NCBI RefSeq assembly: GCF_016894345.1
Contig: NZ_CP069798.1
Location: 1,633,385 to 1,697,384, forward strand
Length of the DNA stretch: 64,000 bases
Origin: Paralysiella testudinis
Lineage (GTDB): Bacteria; Pseudomonadota; Gammaproteobacteria; Burkholderiales; Neisseriaceae
Direction of reading: 5' to 3'
Below the pieces are notes generated by a model. It was not told where the DNA came from. It did not search any database and worked only from the letters and a program-made list of their open reading frames with translations. The number at the start of each line of letters is the position of its first letter. Position 1 is the first letter of the stretch. The position numbers and the translations under genes were made by a program. Shown here piece after piece: positions 59,001 to 64,000 of the stretch.

Positions 59001-59171
59001 GGTAGGGCTGGTCGGGTTTAGGCTGCCTGAAAGGGCATGGCGGCCATCAAGATGAACAGAACCTGCGGTGCTGTCGGCATTGCTTTTGCCCTCGCGCAAA
59101 GTGTTCTCGGCGACGGCCACCATGCAGCCGCGCTTTTTATTGAAGATCACTTTGTACAGGGTTTTATTCAT
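47025..59171 (-). CDS. TpsA/CdiA-type filamentous contact-dependent toxin, 4048 residues
   Basis: Extended signal region MNKTLYKVIFNKKRG and MVAVAEN, signal cleavage near AAHAAG (about residue 84), TPS/haemagglutination domain (about 90-330) with NPAGIQVNGGGFINA. A proline-linked segment near 500 and a long array of filament repeats (NNQ/DNQ-G motifs) to about 1750 follow, then non-repeat and receptor-region-like sequence, a second repeat region (about 2300-3550), and the pre-toxin VENN at 3694-3697. The last about 350 residues are the toxin module; its end (GDPIDIVKTVDGAVTLDHTR and FGNSKTWGEAASYR) suggests a ParB/Srx-like fold nuclease, as an inference. Exported by TpsB at 59780. The SUKH-like gene follows. 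Confidence 0.93.
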   Translation of the reverse strand: MNKTLYKVIFNKKRGCMVAVAENTLREGKSNADSTAGSVHLDGRHALSGSLNPTSPTTRLGILGFSLLLAAGAALITAPAAHAAGIAADKAAPGNQQPTILQSANGTPQVNIQTPSAGGVSINQYRQFDVDQKGAILNNSRNNTQTQIGGWIQGNPWLAGGEAKIIVNQINSSNPSLLNGYIEVAGRRAEVIMANPAGIQVNGGGFINAAGVTLTTGRPVISNGHLEGFRVRSGNVGVSGKGLDTSGADYTRILAQAAQINAGIWAKELNVITGSNDIDAAGQHTPAAADAAANTPKNPPTPGASATPAVAIDTGSLGGMYAQKITLISTDKGVGVNNAGQIFAAAGGITLSADGKIGNSGQLVAADKAAVGTADNAAVHLSGHRLDNSGSISAQGKAHIDSQSLNNSGLIASANELNIRNQSLSNSGQLNGARLDVVSGSLSNSGHISQTGLQNLAINAGQVDNRNQGLMGYTPADAGDNNIGGGTGNSGSNPGSGNTTPPSSASGGGSTTTAPTPATPITLADGQITVSGSLLNDKGQITANGETNLNVKNDLRNQGTVTVGSLQSTGNQLDNSNGKIEATRLQSNTHLFANHSGEINIRERAHIQSQILDNIQGKLIAGDMINIDTGTGNNQDGKIESTTAININSQESWHNHAGTIAANQAIILNSNGLNNQYGSIVSNKDYVLLNAGHNALDNQHGVIQAAKNITSQSIGVQNQYGTIHGQNTVINAGSKNIANLDGKLLSQENLLITGGALDNTRGHIVANRDMVLDTQNQKLNNTTGKMASGQNLLLQSGTLVNQNGSVIVAQKADINTAGQDIDNSNTQKNGGIHAEYLHIQSGNLNNQAGAISSRKTNIYAQNTINDKGQISATEQLDLSMQDIQNQAGSIQSNKILNLNAGKLDNHAGTIRAETADLKTKDLINTANKNLKDAGIQAATLSINTGTLDNSEGQIISNHHLPLTVRQALINTQGLIASGGGLDIGSDASMLPTINNDSGQLHAAGNMSLSGKTLNNNGAILSNGSVTAKIQHQLQNSGLISAQTAVQIQSPNVLNNGRINTAGKLVAKADNWINNQGRVEADAIVLDSTQLDNRNGTLQQNGQGNLTIHIGNGLNNRQGILGAAQTGSALTTNNGSISNNTNGASTAPATTAPNVKTYPAEAATPSSITYASAAPINGHIKVGKELDNQQGRITANGLTDLYGKGDVDNAEGTLTLGQLKWLDANLFDNHSGKIQTQESQVSAQDVNNTQGVWMAQQQLAIQTVNTLTNTGGKLIGGNDITLAAIDLNNQNGQIATTKSLQANIKGNLDNQQGNISANQSLTLTALNLNNTAGELGSANSSVSIYTADKIQNQHGIVSAAQQLKIKGQSLLNQSGTLSGRDVNVDITKQALDNTHGKILSATNLVLNTVGLDNQSGNIHANDLLAINTHKQRLNNRYGNISTTGTLDINGGELNNEKGLIQGNNALTINTHKQTLNNQSTKDKGLLTQGKLDIQTGVLHNQDGSILSGQSARIAGATLNNQSGQLQAAETLILQISGDVLNQSGTILAGKTLSVHAANIKNRQTDVTGHGLQGEQVQISANNIDNQQGRIAANKNTVLMLTGELNNQQGKITAVDTLAITGTATGESAAAVNNQAGELTAGMQLNLYTDKLINTAGNIKSLGHLESLVGSDYTEQGTIAAEGNTNIQITGTLNNEGHLQAGQKLSISAQNLNNASQGKINATDTQIKITQQLNNRGLIDGNSTYLQAQTIHNLGEKAKIYGDLLAISANTVINDTENGKAGTIAARQRLDMGVTTLTNREQALIFSGGDLAIGGSLDHQNHATGKADNINNNSATIESLGNMYLATRELHNTNEHFKTELVEKQRERHVEYEANGRNERLTDGTQAELGWGVFNDEIDKLRTPDGHVHEDWHRYDYWRTTKQTEVTETAPAKIIAGGGLKIDAHELWNTDSQIIAGGKLTVNIEKDKLHNQEILGTKIVQDLGCAMEKPDGSGCYTIREARAAGLNVDKGRWSSGSTPGLHWHWRDRQKGRDNTGHKRDNYAPAPEISNSLSLGSFAYEEYTAVNSETQVDKRQGLRITADVVADIATVAPEKAVAAKINTGKTTQLEVNTTDTEKTTATTQAEQYQANTQGTTSTQQAQQNDAVNGSDVVVRTGTPNTRLPGSSLFALNAESGTYLIESDPQFTQYRQWLGSNYMLNALKLDPNNMHKRLGDGYYEQRLLNEQIAQLTGRRYLDGYSNDEAQFKALMDSGISAARTMHLTPGVALTAEQVARLTSDIVWLVEQNVTLPDGSVRQALVPQVYVRVQAGDIHGNGALLSGSITELNVAGTLNNSGTVAGREALRIGADTVDNINGRISSNKLIVDAKQDINNTGGMIDAANSLLLQAGRDINHTSTTHSSENSQGSVTNLNRIAGVYITGPENGALVLAAGRDVRLTAAAIGNMSADGQTTIQANRDLKLDTVSTARHQENHLDANNHIIRANSADVGSNIQTRGQLTMLAGNNIEAASANVGSQNTLKVAAGNDILIGAGQQSLLIDDASKHTGRTGGGRKQVNISNIRITENTAQGSSFNANDVQMAAGNNLHITGSNVLAQQSNRISAGNNITIEAAGNQHSQHRYDEEKRSGLTGSLKDGVASVGYSKSSHSLQQDSSGQSLTLSQVGSINGDTTIVSANRLTATAARLGAGQDLTLQGKEVNLDAGYISGGSQTEQQSKQSGLSIGITYDPFTAAKTAYDKSMAGNQNSGSVIGKTFSHGIAVGKAGMAATTPIVVAGGRSRSSSEQNSSHSQAVVSELAAGGNLNIIATEGKIRSQGAQISAEGDALLSARDNITLEFARDSQSQSAQSRRSGFAIDNRDHIMPVGTFKDSGSGQGALDKTTGSLLSVGGAAVLQSSQGDINVLGSTIVSQNDLTLNAKRNINIFATQDSRHISETQVSSGIGSVQISDTEYFSGWMKNTKNSHSNQVEQVKSQIGSLSGDVRIQAGGNYTQQVADINAGQNISIDAQRIDILADHNRGNSHQSERDIKIGTFAKVSSPLIDLVNATEGVVKSKADDRTRALQGMAAGAQGYQLYGAAGKVADAAAHNAQVAAAALQNGVAVDPKDLQQGAVLAKAEIGVGFKTSKSQQDSRYAQSQSNALNAGGNISLTSREGDIRAQHSQIKAGDTIALNSAKDIILESGQSQQQADGKNSNAGLSVGMGVSVGAQTGVYVYGEAGWGSGKNQLDANTHSNTTLQSNKLVLNSKGDTTLKGASASANRIDADIGGKLHIESLQDQVDQSSSQTGAGVRVQVSFGTAWEASGNFSSDKTSGSLSAVNQQSGLFAGDGGYHINADSVHLKGGAIASTAAKEHNQLTTKQLSFEDIRNHSNYSASSVALAGSYGSNSPGQNTDNAAFQDTKLGKAFANSAGDGGFNYSPSLPQQTSGNDSSTTRATLSAGNLTIGGKATTVEALGIHSDPASAHRQLAELPDLQAVLAQQKTVAQATATIAGAARTFSSDRVKAAERAKAEAQTQLQAAEKSNDLSQIETAKQQYQQAEQAAKDWGIGGGNSRALSAVTTAITGALGGQNGLQVASNTLAPYAAATIGNTFGHNGSDPNQAAQLLSHAILGATLAYVNGGNASSGAVAAVGSEAAAIYLTQTLYKDQATDENGVFDPNRLPEKDKEHIRNLTAAIGAVAGGIAGDSGINAQIAGVVGQNAVENNYYLTPNALKKSPEQVRKDYAVLKDSVKNECSPGGRVTECRQGVERIITFAKDARFTQNYGDLQQESMRYLSDNPQLVADYLIAQSNKLNREDNSPLNRYVIPGAEVVGGVTGMVVSVKGGAAACAGSFGFGCAAAAVGVYTSADHVITGGSNFGKKASEQNPTITVQGLKQLGLSEQAANYVQFAIDTVSVGKAGISVPAKVVKPNYASGSAKNMGKTFSQATSGDVININPADLRWTQRTAGGNGRADVLRESIKSQGYAGDPIDIVKTVDGAVTLDHTRAAIALEQGIKNIPARVHLPSDPLPPEMIKNKRFGNSKTWGEAASYRAGKQNPALPSTGTKIPPKLPSSKQ
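49028..49829. repeat. about 800-bp near-identical repeat shared with the TpsA cassette
   Basis: Partner of 44090-44891, inside the large TpsA gene about 940 bases before its VENN motif. Such identity provides a crossover site for swapping toxin ends. Confidence 0.8.
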
Positions 59172-59231
59172 GATGGGGCTCGCTTAATATAGTTAAAACA
59201 AAAAATAAAAAAAATTTAGATTTTTAATAGA

Positions 59232-59780
59232 TTATTTCAATTTATTCTTGCTAGGGTAGACAATCGGATGGTTTGTAACCCATTGTGCTTTTTCTGAAAC
59301 GCTAACGCGCTCACCTTTGAAGGTCATAATGCGTAAACCATGTACATCACCTTTATGGTACAAAGAGCGAAAGCATTGAGTAGGAAATAAATAAGTTCCC
59401 GTTATAAGTTTAATCAACTTACTGTTGCCGAATGGTGCAAACCAATTAATTAACCATAATCTTTCACCACTCTGCCAATCTTGATTGGCCAGCAATAATT
59501 GATCTGATTGTAAATATCGTGTTTCGGCTTCCTGATTGAAATACGCCCAAGTAATGTATCCCAATGGTTGGCTTTTACGGCTAAATAATGCGAATTGACC
59601 ATTCTTAATGATAGGTAAAACGCGGGCAGCCATTTCTTTAAGTGGGGCATTCTTGTAATTATCGGAATGTAGCCACAACCAAGTAATCGCACCTAAAGCT
59701 TCCGCCTCATTCCAATATTCATTTGGAAATAGTTTAGGTGAAATAACATCAATACCATCAAATTTCATTACATTGACCAT
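59232..59780 (-). CDS. HlyC-like toxin-activating lysine acyltransferase family protein
   Basis: A 182-residue protein. ITWLWLHSDNY aligns with the HlyC active-site segment, then VLPIIKNGQFALFSR, PLGYITWAYFN, WQSGERLWLINWFAPFG and YHKGDVHGLRI. HlyC enzymes fatty-acylate lysines of RTX toxins. At the position of the essential His23 of HlyC the residue here is Tyr42; Ser39 (HlyC Ser20) is kept and a His38 lies next to it. It lies between tpsB (1-base overlap TGATG) and tpsA, an order also known from meningococcal TPS loci. The ATG at 59780 is chosen over a TTG one codon earlier. Confidence 0.85.
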   Translation of the reverse strand: MVNVMKFDGIDVISPKLFPNEYWNEAEALGAITWLWLHSDNYKNAPLKEMAARVLPIIKNGQFALFSRKSQPLGYITWAYFNQEAETRYLQSDQLLLANQDWQSGERLWLINWFAPFGNSKLIKLITGTYLFPTQCFRSLYHKGDVHGLRIMTFKGERVSVSEKAQWVTNHPIVYPSKNKLK

Positions 59781-61570
59781 CAAAACGAATAATTCAAATT
59801 AAACCCCACCGTGGTGTTGGCGGTTTGGAAGTGTTGCGGCTTTTTTAGCGGCTTGCCCACAAACACGTCGTAATACAGATTGCCGCCGGCTTTGACTTGG
59901 CCTTTTAAGCCCAGCACGCTGCCGATTAGGGTTTGGCCGAGCAGGTATTGCGCCGAAGGGCCGGACACATGGCCGGCATCCACGCCGAGATAGGTTTGAT
60001 GGCCGGGGCGGTATTGCCACGCCAAGTCATTGCGCCAATACCAGCCGCGCTCGGCCGATAAAGTGAGTTCGCCGTCAAAGCCGCGAACGCTGTAGCGCCC
60101 GCCAATGGCGATTTTGTCTTGCGGGGTGAGCGGGGTTTTATTCCACTGGGCATGCAGGTTGCCGTCGTAGCTGAACGCTTGTTTGCCCAGCCGGAACGGC
60201 AGGTTCAAACCGGCATCGGCACTAATGATCTGCATGCGGCTGCTGCCTTCGTTAAACAGCTCTTCCGGCGCCGCCAGGCTTTGATTGCGCCCGGTACCGC
60301 GTTTGTAGCTTGCCCCCAGATTAAGGGTGGCATTGCCCAGGTATTCTTTGTGATCCACATTTACCGACCAGCCACCGGTGCGGCGGCGCTGGCCGGGTAC
60401 TTCGATGTCGTTGATGTAGTTCTTCGATTCGCGCTGCCACAGTTTGGCACCAACTTGGGTTTTACGGCGGGCATCGCGGTAAAGCAAGCGGCTAACGCCG
60501 AAATCGCTGTTCCAGCTCTCGCCGTTGTAGTCGTAGTTTTCACTTAAACCGGCCACCGCTTGATGATAGCGGTAGTAATTGTGGTTGAACCCCAGCAGCC
60601 AGTTGCCAAAGGGCGCGGAATAATGCACCGCATAGCCGCGGGTGCCGCTGCCGGTTTTGATGCCGTCTTTATCGGTGTAGCTGTCTTTGTGACCCAAGTC
60701 GCGGTTGTAAGACACATAAAACAAATCGCTCAAGCCCAGTGGGTTGTCGGCTGACAGGGTGACGCTGCCTTGGTATTTGCCGGTGGCTTTGCTGCCGGAG
60801 TCGTCCACCCCGAAAGCCACACGGATGGGCAAGGTGCGTTGGCGCCACAGCACCACCACATCGCTTTCGTCCGGGGTATCGGCGGGGACGATTTGGATAT
60901 CGGCTTCGGCAGTCGGAATGCGTTTGAGGTTTTCCAGTCCCTGCTCCAGTGCGCGCAGATTCAGTACGTCACCGGAAGACAGCGGAAACTCGTTTTGAAA
61001 AGCGGTGATGCGGTCAGCATGGGTGTTGGTGACATCACTGGTGTCAATACGGATATGGCGGATGCGCCCGGGAATCACCGTCAGCACCAAAGTGCCGCTG
61101 TTGATGTCCTGCGGTGCGGCCAGAATGCGGGTGGTGGTGTAGCCGCGGGCAATCACGGCGTTTTGTGCCAAGGTCATGATGTGGTTGATGCCTTGTGCCC
61201 CCAAACACATGCCGGGTTCGAAACCGGATTGGGCAATGGCTTTGTTTAAGGCAAATTGGAAACGGGCAGCTTGGCTGCCCGTTAAGGTAATGTGTTGGAC
61301 GGCGAAACAAGGGGATTCGGGCTGGGATAAGGAAAATGCGGTAGGTGGTGGTGTGACGGTGTCATCCAAACGCACATCAACGGCGGGCTGCATTTGCTGT
61401 TGCTGGAATTGTTGGCGTTGCTGTTCGCGGATGAGTTGTTCTTGTTGTAAGCGGTCGGCTTGTTCCTGGGAGCCGGGTGGGAGCGGCGCAGCCATCAGTG
61501 CGCATGTCGGTACAAAAAGCGCCGCCAATACATTAATCAAGAAACGTTGTTTAAATGTTGGATTCATCAT
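59780..61570 (-). CDS. TpsB/ShlB/FhaC-type outer-membrane two-partner secretion transporter
   Basis: A 596-residue protein. Signal peptide (1-27), a Gln-rich linker with coiled-coil tendency (RLQQEQLIREQQRQQFQ), two POTRA domains at about 85-230 (CFAVQHITLTG and LTVIPGRIRHIRIDT), and a 16-strand barrel with the conserved RGFDGE motif near 493 and a C-terminal NLNYSF strand. It exports the TpsA at 47025. Ends overlapping the acyltransferase gene by one base. Confidence 0.93.
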   Translation of the reverse strand: MMNPTFKQRFLINVLAALFVPTCALMAAPLPPGSQEQADRLQQEQLIREQQRQQFQQQQMQPAVDVRLDDTVTPPPTAFSLSQPESPCFAVQHITLTGSQAARFQFALNKAIAQSGFEPGMCLGAQGINHIMTLAQNAVIARGYTTTRILAAPQDINSGTLVLTVIPGRIRHIRIDTSDVTNTHADRITAFQNEFPLSSGDVLNLRALEQGLENLKRIPTAEADIQIVPADTPDESDVVVLWRQRTLPIRVAFGVDDSGSKATGKYQGSVTLSADNPLGLSDLFYVSYNRDLGHKDSYTDKDGIKTGSGTRGYAVHYSAPFGNWLLGFNHNYYRYHQAVAGLSENYDYNGESWNSDFGVSRLLYRDARRKTQVGAKLWQRESKNYINDIEVPGQRRRTGGWSVNVDHKEYLGNATLNLGASYKRGTGRNQSLAAPEELFNEGSSRMQIISADAGLNLPFRLGKQAFSYDGNLHAQWNKTPLTPQDKIAIGGRYSVRGFDGELTLSAERGWYWRNDLAWQYRPGHQTYLGVDAGHVSGPSAQYLLGQTLIGSVLGLKGQVKAGGNLYYDVFVGKPLKKPQHFQTANTTVGFNLNYSF

Positions 61571-61618
61571 GGACTTGGAATTTGCTCAAGTTTTAGGTTT
61601 TATATTCAATTCTTCATA

Positions 61619-61647
61619 ATCCTAATCACTTATGCAAAGATAAGCAA
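61619..61647 (-). promoter_or_regulatory. candidate tpsB promoter
   Basis: Minus-strand TTGCTT (61642-61647) and TAGGAT (61619-61624) are 17 bases apart, about 50 bases before the tpsB start. Confidence 0.45.
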
Positions 61648-61663
61648 GCATTTCTTAACGTAA

Positions 61664-61678
61664 TCATGTACTACATGA
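61664..61678. promoter_or_regulatory. 15-bp palindrome upstream of the tpsB promoter (candidate operator)
   Basis: TCATGTA C TACATGA is a perfect inverted repeat centred about 60 bases before the predicted transcription start, a position typical of an activator site. The XRE regulator gene adjacent is the obvious candidate to bind it. Confidence 0.45.
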
Positions 61679-61691
61679 AATTTTGTCACTC

Positions 61692-62057
61692 TTATACATC
61701 AAGCTTAATATCATCTTTTTTAAGATGACGAGTCAGTTGTTGCACCATCGACAAAATCAAACTGCGATCACTTTCCGCTAAGCCTGACAGCATCTCATGA
61801 ATGTATGCGGCTTGGTCGCCTGCCCGGTTACTGCTTTGCATTAACAAATCGGCTGCTTCACATTCAAATATCTCTGCCAACTCAACCAATCGAGCTACGG
61901 TTGGCATCACCACACCCCGCTCCAATCGCGAAACCGCTTCATAACCAATATTCAACTTTTCTGCCAATTGGTCTTGTGTCAGCCCTTTATCCTGTCGGTA
62001 CTGGGCGATGGTTTTACCAATGGTCTGATTCAACAGATTCATCTTGTTCGGTGCCAT
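61692..62057 (-). CDS. XRE-family transcriptional regulator
   Basis: From ATG 62057 the protein has 121 residues. The helix-turn-helix is at about 10-65: IAQYRQDKGLTQDQLAEKLN and GYEAVSRLERGVVMPTVARL. The C-terminal half is helical and acidic (MLSGLAESDRSLILSMVQQL). AAAGGA lies five bases before the ATG; a longer frame from 62117 is not supported. It precedes tpsB on the same strand and probably regulates the secretion locus. Confidence 0.86.
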   Translation of the reverse strand: MAPNKMNLLNQTIGKTIAQYRQDKGLTQDQLAEKLNIGYEAVSRLERGVVMPTVARLVELAEIFECEAADLLMQSSNRAGDQAAYIHEMLSGLAESDRSLILSMVQQLTRHLKKDDIKLDV

Positions 62058-62368
62058 ACATGTCCTTTCATGTGGACTTGGATGGTCGCCTATCAACCCA
62101 TTGACATGAAGAACCAAATAGGTTGTAATTCAACCTAAAGAGATGTTTTACTTTGTAGATATTATTTCTCACATAAATCTGATATCACATTACGACGTAA
62201 CTGTTTTTCTAAATACATTTGACGTTAGGGAATAAATAAGCACAGTAAATTGACTTCTTCATCTCTTTAATTATGTTACAGCAGCTCTATGCTATTCCAA
62301 AATTGGCTATAAAACATATTGATTAACAGAGAAAAATTGTTTTAATTCTTAACTAAAGGGGTCGTCAA

Positions 62369-62716
62369 ATGAATATTAAATCCATTATTACCATCGCTAT
62401 TTCTACTATTGCACTGAGTGCTTGTGACCCTGGTATTTCAGAACAATTAGAAGTGAGTAAGTTCAGTGAACGCCATTGGCTAACTGATCAACTCCGAGAA
62501 GGTGTGTCTATTGTAAATAAAGGTGATGAGTTGCAAGTCGAACGCATCATCTTTAATAAAGGTAATTGCAATTTCCCTTCCCATGTACACGAAACCGGTA
62601 AATTGTTTTACGGTATCGAAATCAAAATCTTTCCAGAGTACACCCAAAGAGGTTGTGACAAAGTTTACCAAGTTGAAATCATCACTACCGATGGTTCTGC
62701 TACCTATAACTGGTAA
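62369..62716 (+). CDS. hypothetical lipoprotein
   Basis: A 115-residue protein with a lipoprotein signal (IALSAC, Cys19), then a small domain containing VERIIFNKGNCNFPSHVHET and RGCDKVYQVEIITTDG; two further Cys could form a disulfide. Family not recognised. AAAGGGG precedes the ATG. The 250-base AT-rich gap upstream probably holds its promoter. Confidence 0.7.
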   Translation: MNIKSIITIAISTIALSACDPGISEQLEVSKFSERHWLTDQLREGVSIVNKGDELQVERIIFNKGNCNFPSHVHETGKLFYGIEIKIFPEYTQRGCDKVYQVEIITTDGSATYNW

Positions 62717-62937
62717 GAAATAACGCTTTTAAATGTACATATTTCTTTAGAAATAACAGTCTTCTTTTAAGGTAGCTGCTACACCCTCTTGAATACTGAA
62801 TAATAAAGAAGAAGCATTGTGGCTAAAACTAGCCGCTCAAAATGGCTCTGAAGCTGCCCGGAGCACTTTACTTGGATCGCGATTTAATCAATATCGGTAA
62901 ATTCAAAATCACCACCCCACTAAAAAAAGGAATCACC

Positions 62938-63366
62938 ATGCAAAAAATCATTATCGCAGCACTGACCATGTCCGCATCTTTAGCCATGGCCAACGATGCC
63001 CTTAAAATCAAAACCGTACAATCCTTGTACCGTTCAGCCAGCCAAGGTGTGGATAGTGCTGTCGTTCTCGAACGCAATGCCGATGCCAGCCTGAAGCAAG
63101 CTTACCGCCATGCCGATAAAGTAGAACGTCAAGGCGGGATGTGTATTGAAGAAGATCCCATGTTTGGCAATCAGGATCCTCAAACCAAAGCCAAGGTTAC
63201 CGTTACCGTATTACAAAATGGTTTGACACAAGCCAAATTCAAACAATACGGTCAAAATCAGACCATTAATTACAAGCTGTCCTGCACTGGCAATGCTTGT
63301 AAGGTCAATGATGTCTTGAACGGTGGTTCTTCCTTTAGACAAGAGTTGAGTGCGTGCAGACCTTAA
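62938..63366 (+). CDS. hypothetical exported protein
   Basis: A 142-residue protein with a signal peptide (MQKIIIAALTMSASLAMA, cleavage after residue 18). The mature part has VQSLYRSASQGVDSAVVLER and KVTVTVLQNGLTQAKFKQYG, with three or four Cys (CIEED, SCTGNACK, SACRP) suggesting disulfides. Family not recognised. AAAAAAGG precedes the ATG; an upstream extension to 62842 is not supported. Confidence 0.7.
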   Translation: MQKIIIAALTMSASLAMANDALKIKTVQSLYRSASQGVDSAVVLERNADASLKQAYRHADKVERQGGMCIEEDPMFGNQDPQTKAKVTVTVLQNGLTQAKFKQYGQNQTINYKLSCTGNACKVNDVLNGGSSFRQELSACRP

Positions 63367-63406
63367 TTTTGAACATAAACCGCTTCTAAGCAGAAAGCCC
63401 ATAAAT

Positions 63407-63733
63407 ATGCAAAAATGGTTTATTCTACCGCTATTAACCATGGCATCTGCCTCTGCATTTGCCTGGCATTTTTATAGCATTGATTTGGATGACCGCAGCT
63501 TTGAGGTTATTAACCGACATGGCGGTAATGTACAAGTGGCTGATGTTAAATGTACGCGTACCGATGGTTCAGATAGCTTGTATGTTGCCGGTTATTTCTC
63601 TCCAACCGGGCGTTGGAATTATGCAGGTAAGTCTTATGCCAATGCACAGGTTCGCCAAGTACCACGTGATTTTGATGATGTTTTACCGGCCTACATGAAA
63701 TTCTGCGCCATGGTGAACAAACGCGGCTATTGA
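63407..63733 (+). CDS. hypothetical exported protein
   Basis: A 108-residue protein with a signal peptide (MQKWFILPLLTMASASAFA) and a short mature domain: DLDDRSFEVINRHGGNVQVA, then GYFSPTGRWNYAGKSY and a final FCAMVNKRGY. Family not recognised. It follows the previous exported protein after 40 bases, in the same direction. Confidence 0.65.
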   Translation: MQKWFILPLLTMASASAFAWHFYSIDLDDRSFEVINRHGGNVQVADVKCTRTDGSDSLYVAGYFSPTGRWNYAGKSYANAQVRQVPRDFDDVLPAYMKFCAMVNKRGY

Positions 63734-63788
63734 AACAAACAAAGCCATCAAAATAACCAAGGCATTTGTGTTAACGCCGCCTTAAAAC

Positions 63789-63822
63789 CAAGCAAGCACA
63801 ATTTGAACGCTGTGCTTGCTTG
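63789..63822. terminator. bidirectional terminator
   Basis: CAAGCAAGCACA (63789-63800) and TGTGCTTGCTTG (63811-63822) form a perfect 12-base stem with a 10-base loop, between convergent genes. Confidence 0.8.
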
Positions 63823-63862
63823 ATTCATTACCTCTTCAGTATATTCAGTATATGTATACCTT

Positions 63863-64000
63863 CTAACCATAACGGCGTGGTCTGCCTAAACCACTTATTT
63901 TAGGCTGATAATGGCTGGTATTAAAACTACGTAGGCTTTTACCAGCCCTGTCACGCCAAGCTTCCATTTCTCCACCCTGTTCTTTGCACAAATAAGCCGA
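63863..64000 (-). CDS. hypothetical protein, C-terminal 45 residues only
   Basis: The minus-strand frame is open to the window edge. It reads CKEQGGEMEAWRDRAGKSL, then SGLGRPRRYG before TAG at 63863. It is convergent with the exported-protein genes and shares the terminator at 63789. Family not recognised. Confidence 0.6.
   Translation of the reverse strand, partial: SAYLCKEQGGEMEAWRDRAGKSLRSFNTSHYQPKISGLGRPRRYG

Noticed and set aside
47025-59171. CRISPR array within repetitive DNA
   Set aside because: Repeats are in-frame protein repeats of varying length without constant spacers; no CRISPR array or cas gene was seen anywhere in the window.

Overview
The window comes from a member of the Neisseriaceae. 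The 12-mer AGGCTGCCTGAA and its complement recur throughout, usually between genes and often as inverted pairs that end transcripts. This is the DNA uptake sequence variant known from Simonsiella-type Neisseriaceae, not the GCCGTCTGAA form of the pathogenic Neisseria. Gene content (sucCD, gltBD, a UbiM-like hydroxylase, a TpsB/HlyC-like/TpsA locus) also fits the family. Core genes are GC-rich. The blocks at about 25.2-26.6 kb, 38.2-42.4 kb and 61.6-63.8 kb are visibly AT-rich and look acquired.

Layout. 1-12.3 kb holds core genes: a partial PEBP-family gene, a CitE-like lyase, sucCD, an NMT1-type ABC importer (ATPase, Tat-exported lipoprotein, permease), a YdcH-like protein, a lemA/ynfA/TPM-domain cluster and a DUF445 protein. 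12.7-18.7 kb is glutamate synthase, gltBD. 18.8-27.6 kb is a mosaic: a deleted IS5-family copy, rppH, decayed IS3, IS630 and IS481 remnants, an RNA repair operon rtcB-prfH behind its own promoter and a candidate leader peptide, and an AT-rich gene of unknown function beside IS481. 27.6-38.1 kb is core again: uvrA, an amino-acid binding lipoprotein, an intact IS5-family element sitting inside a MITE, a UbiM-like gene, an Smr protein, a SEC-C protein, a DUF2062 protein, a small HExxH protein and prmB.

From 38.1 kb to beyond the window end lies an island. It starts with a 47-bp copy of the 3' part of a tRNA-Pro(GGG) gene next to a tyrosine integrase. A polymorphic-toxin locus follows, read mostly right to left. 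An XRE regulator, a TpsB outer-membrane transporter, a HlyC-like acyltransferase and a 4048-residue TpsA/CdiA exoprotein with a SUKH-like immunity gene form the working system. Further left are a second TpsA C-terminal cassette with a small membrane immunity candidate, a disrupted remnant, a duplicated barnase/barstar module and a displaced CdiA fragment. A 2'-phosphotransferase gene (kptA) points the other way inside the array. The island continues right with small exported proteins.

The points most worth a second look are: the isoleucine-rich leader ORF and weak terminator ahead of rtcB-prfH; the HlyC-like protein with Tyr at the position of the catalytic His; the orphan toxin/immunity duplications; a 173-bp MITE with a 7-bp target duplication that breaks a reading frame which is restored on excision; and kptA inside a toxin array.
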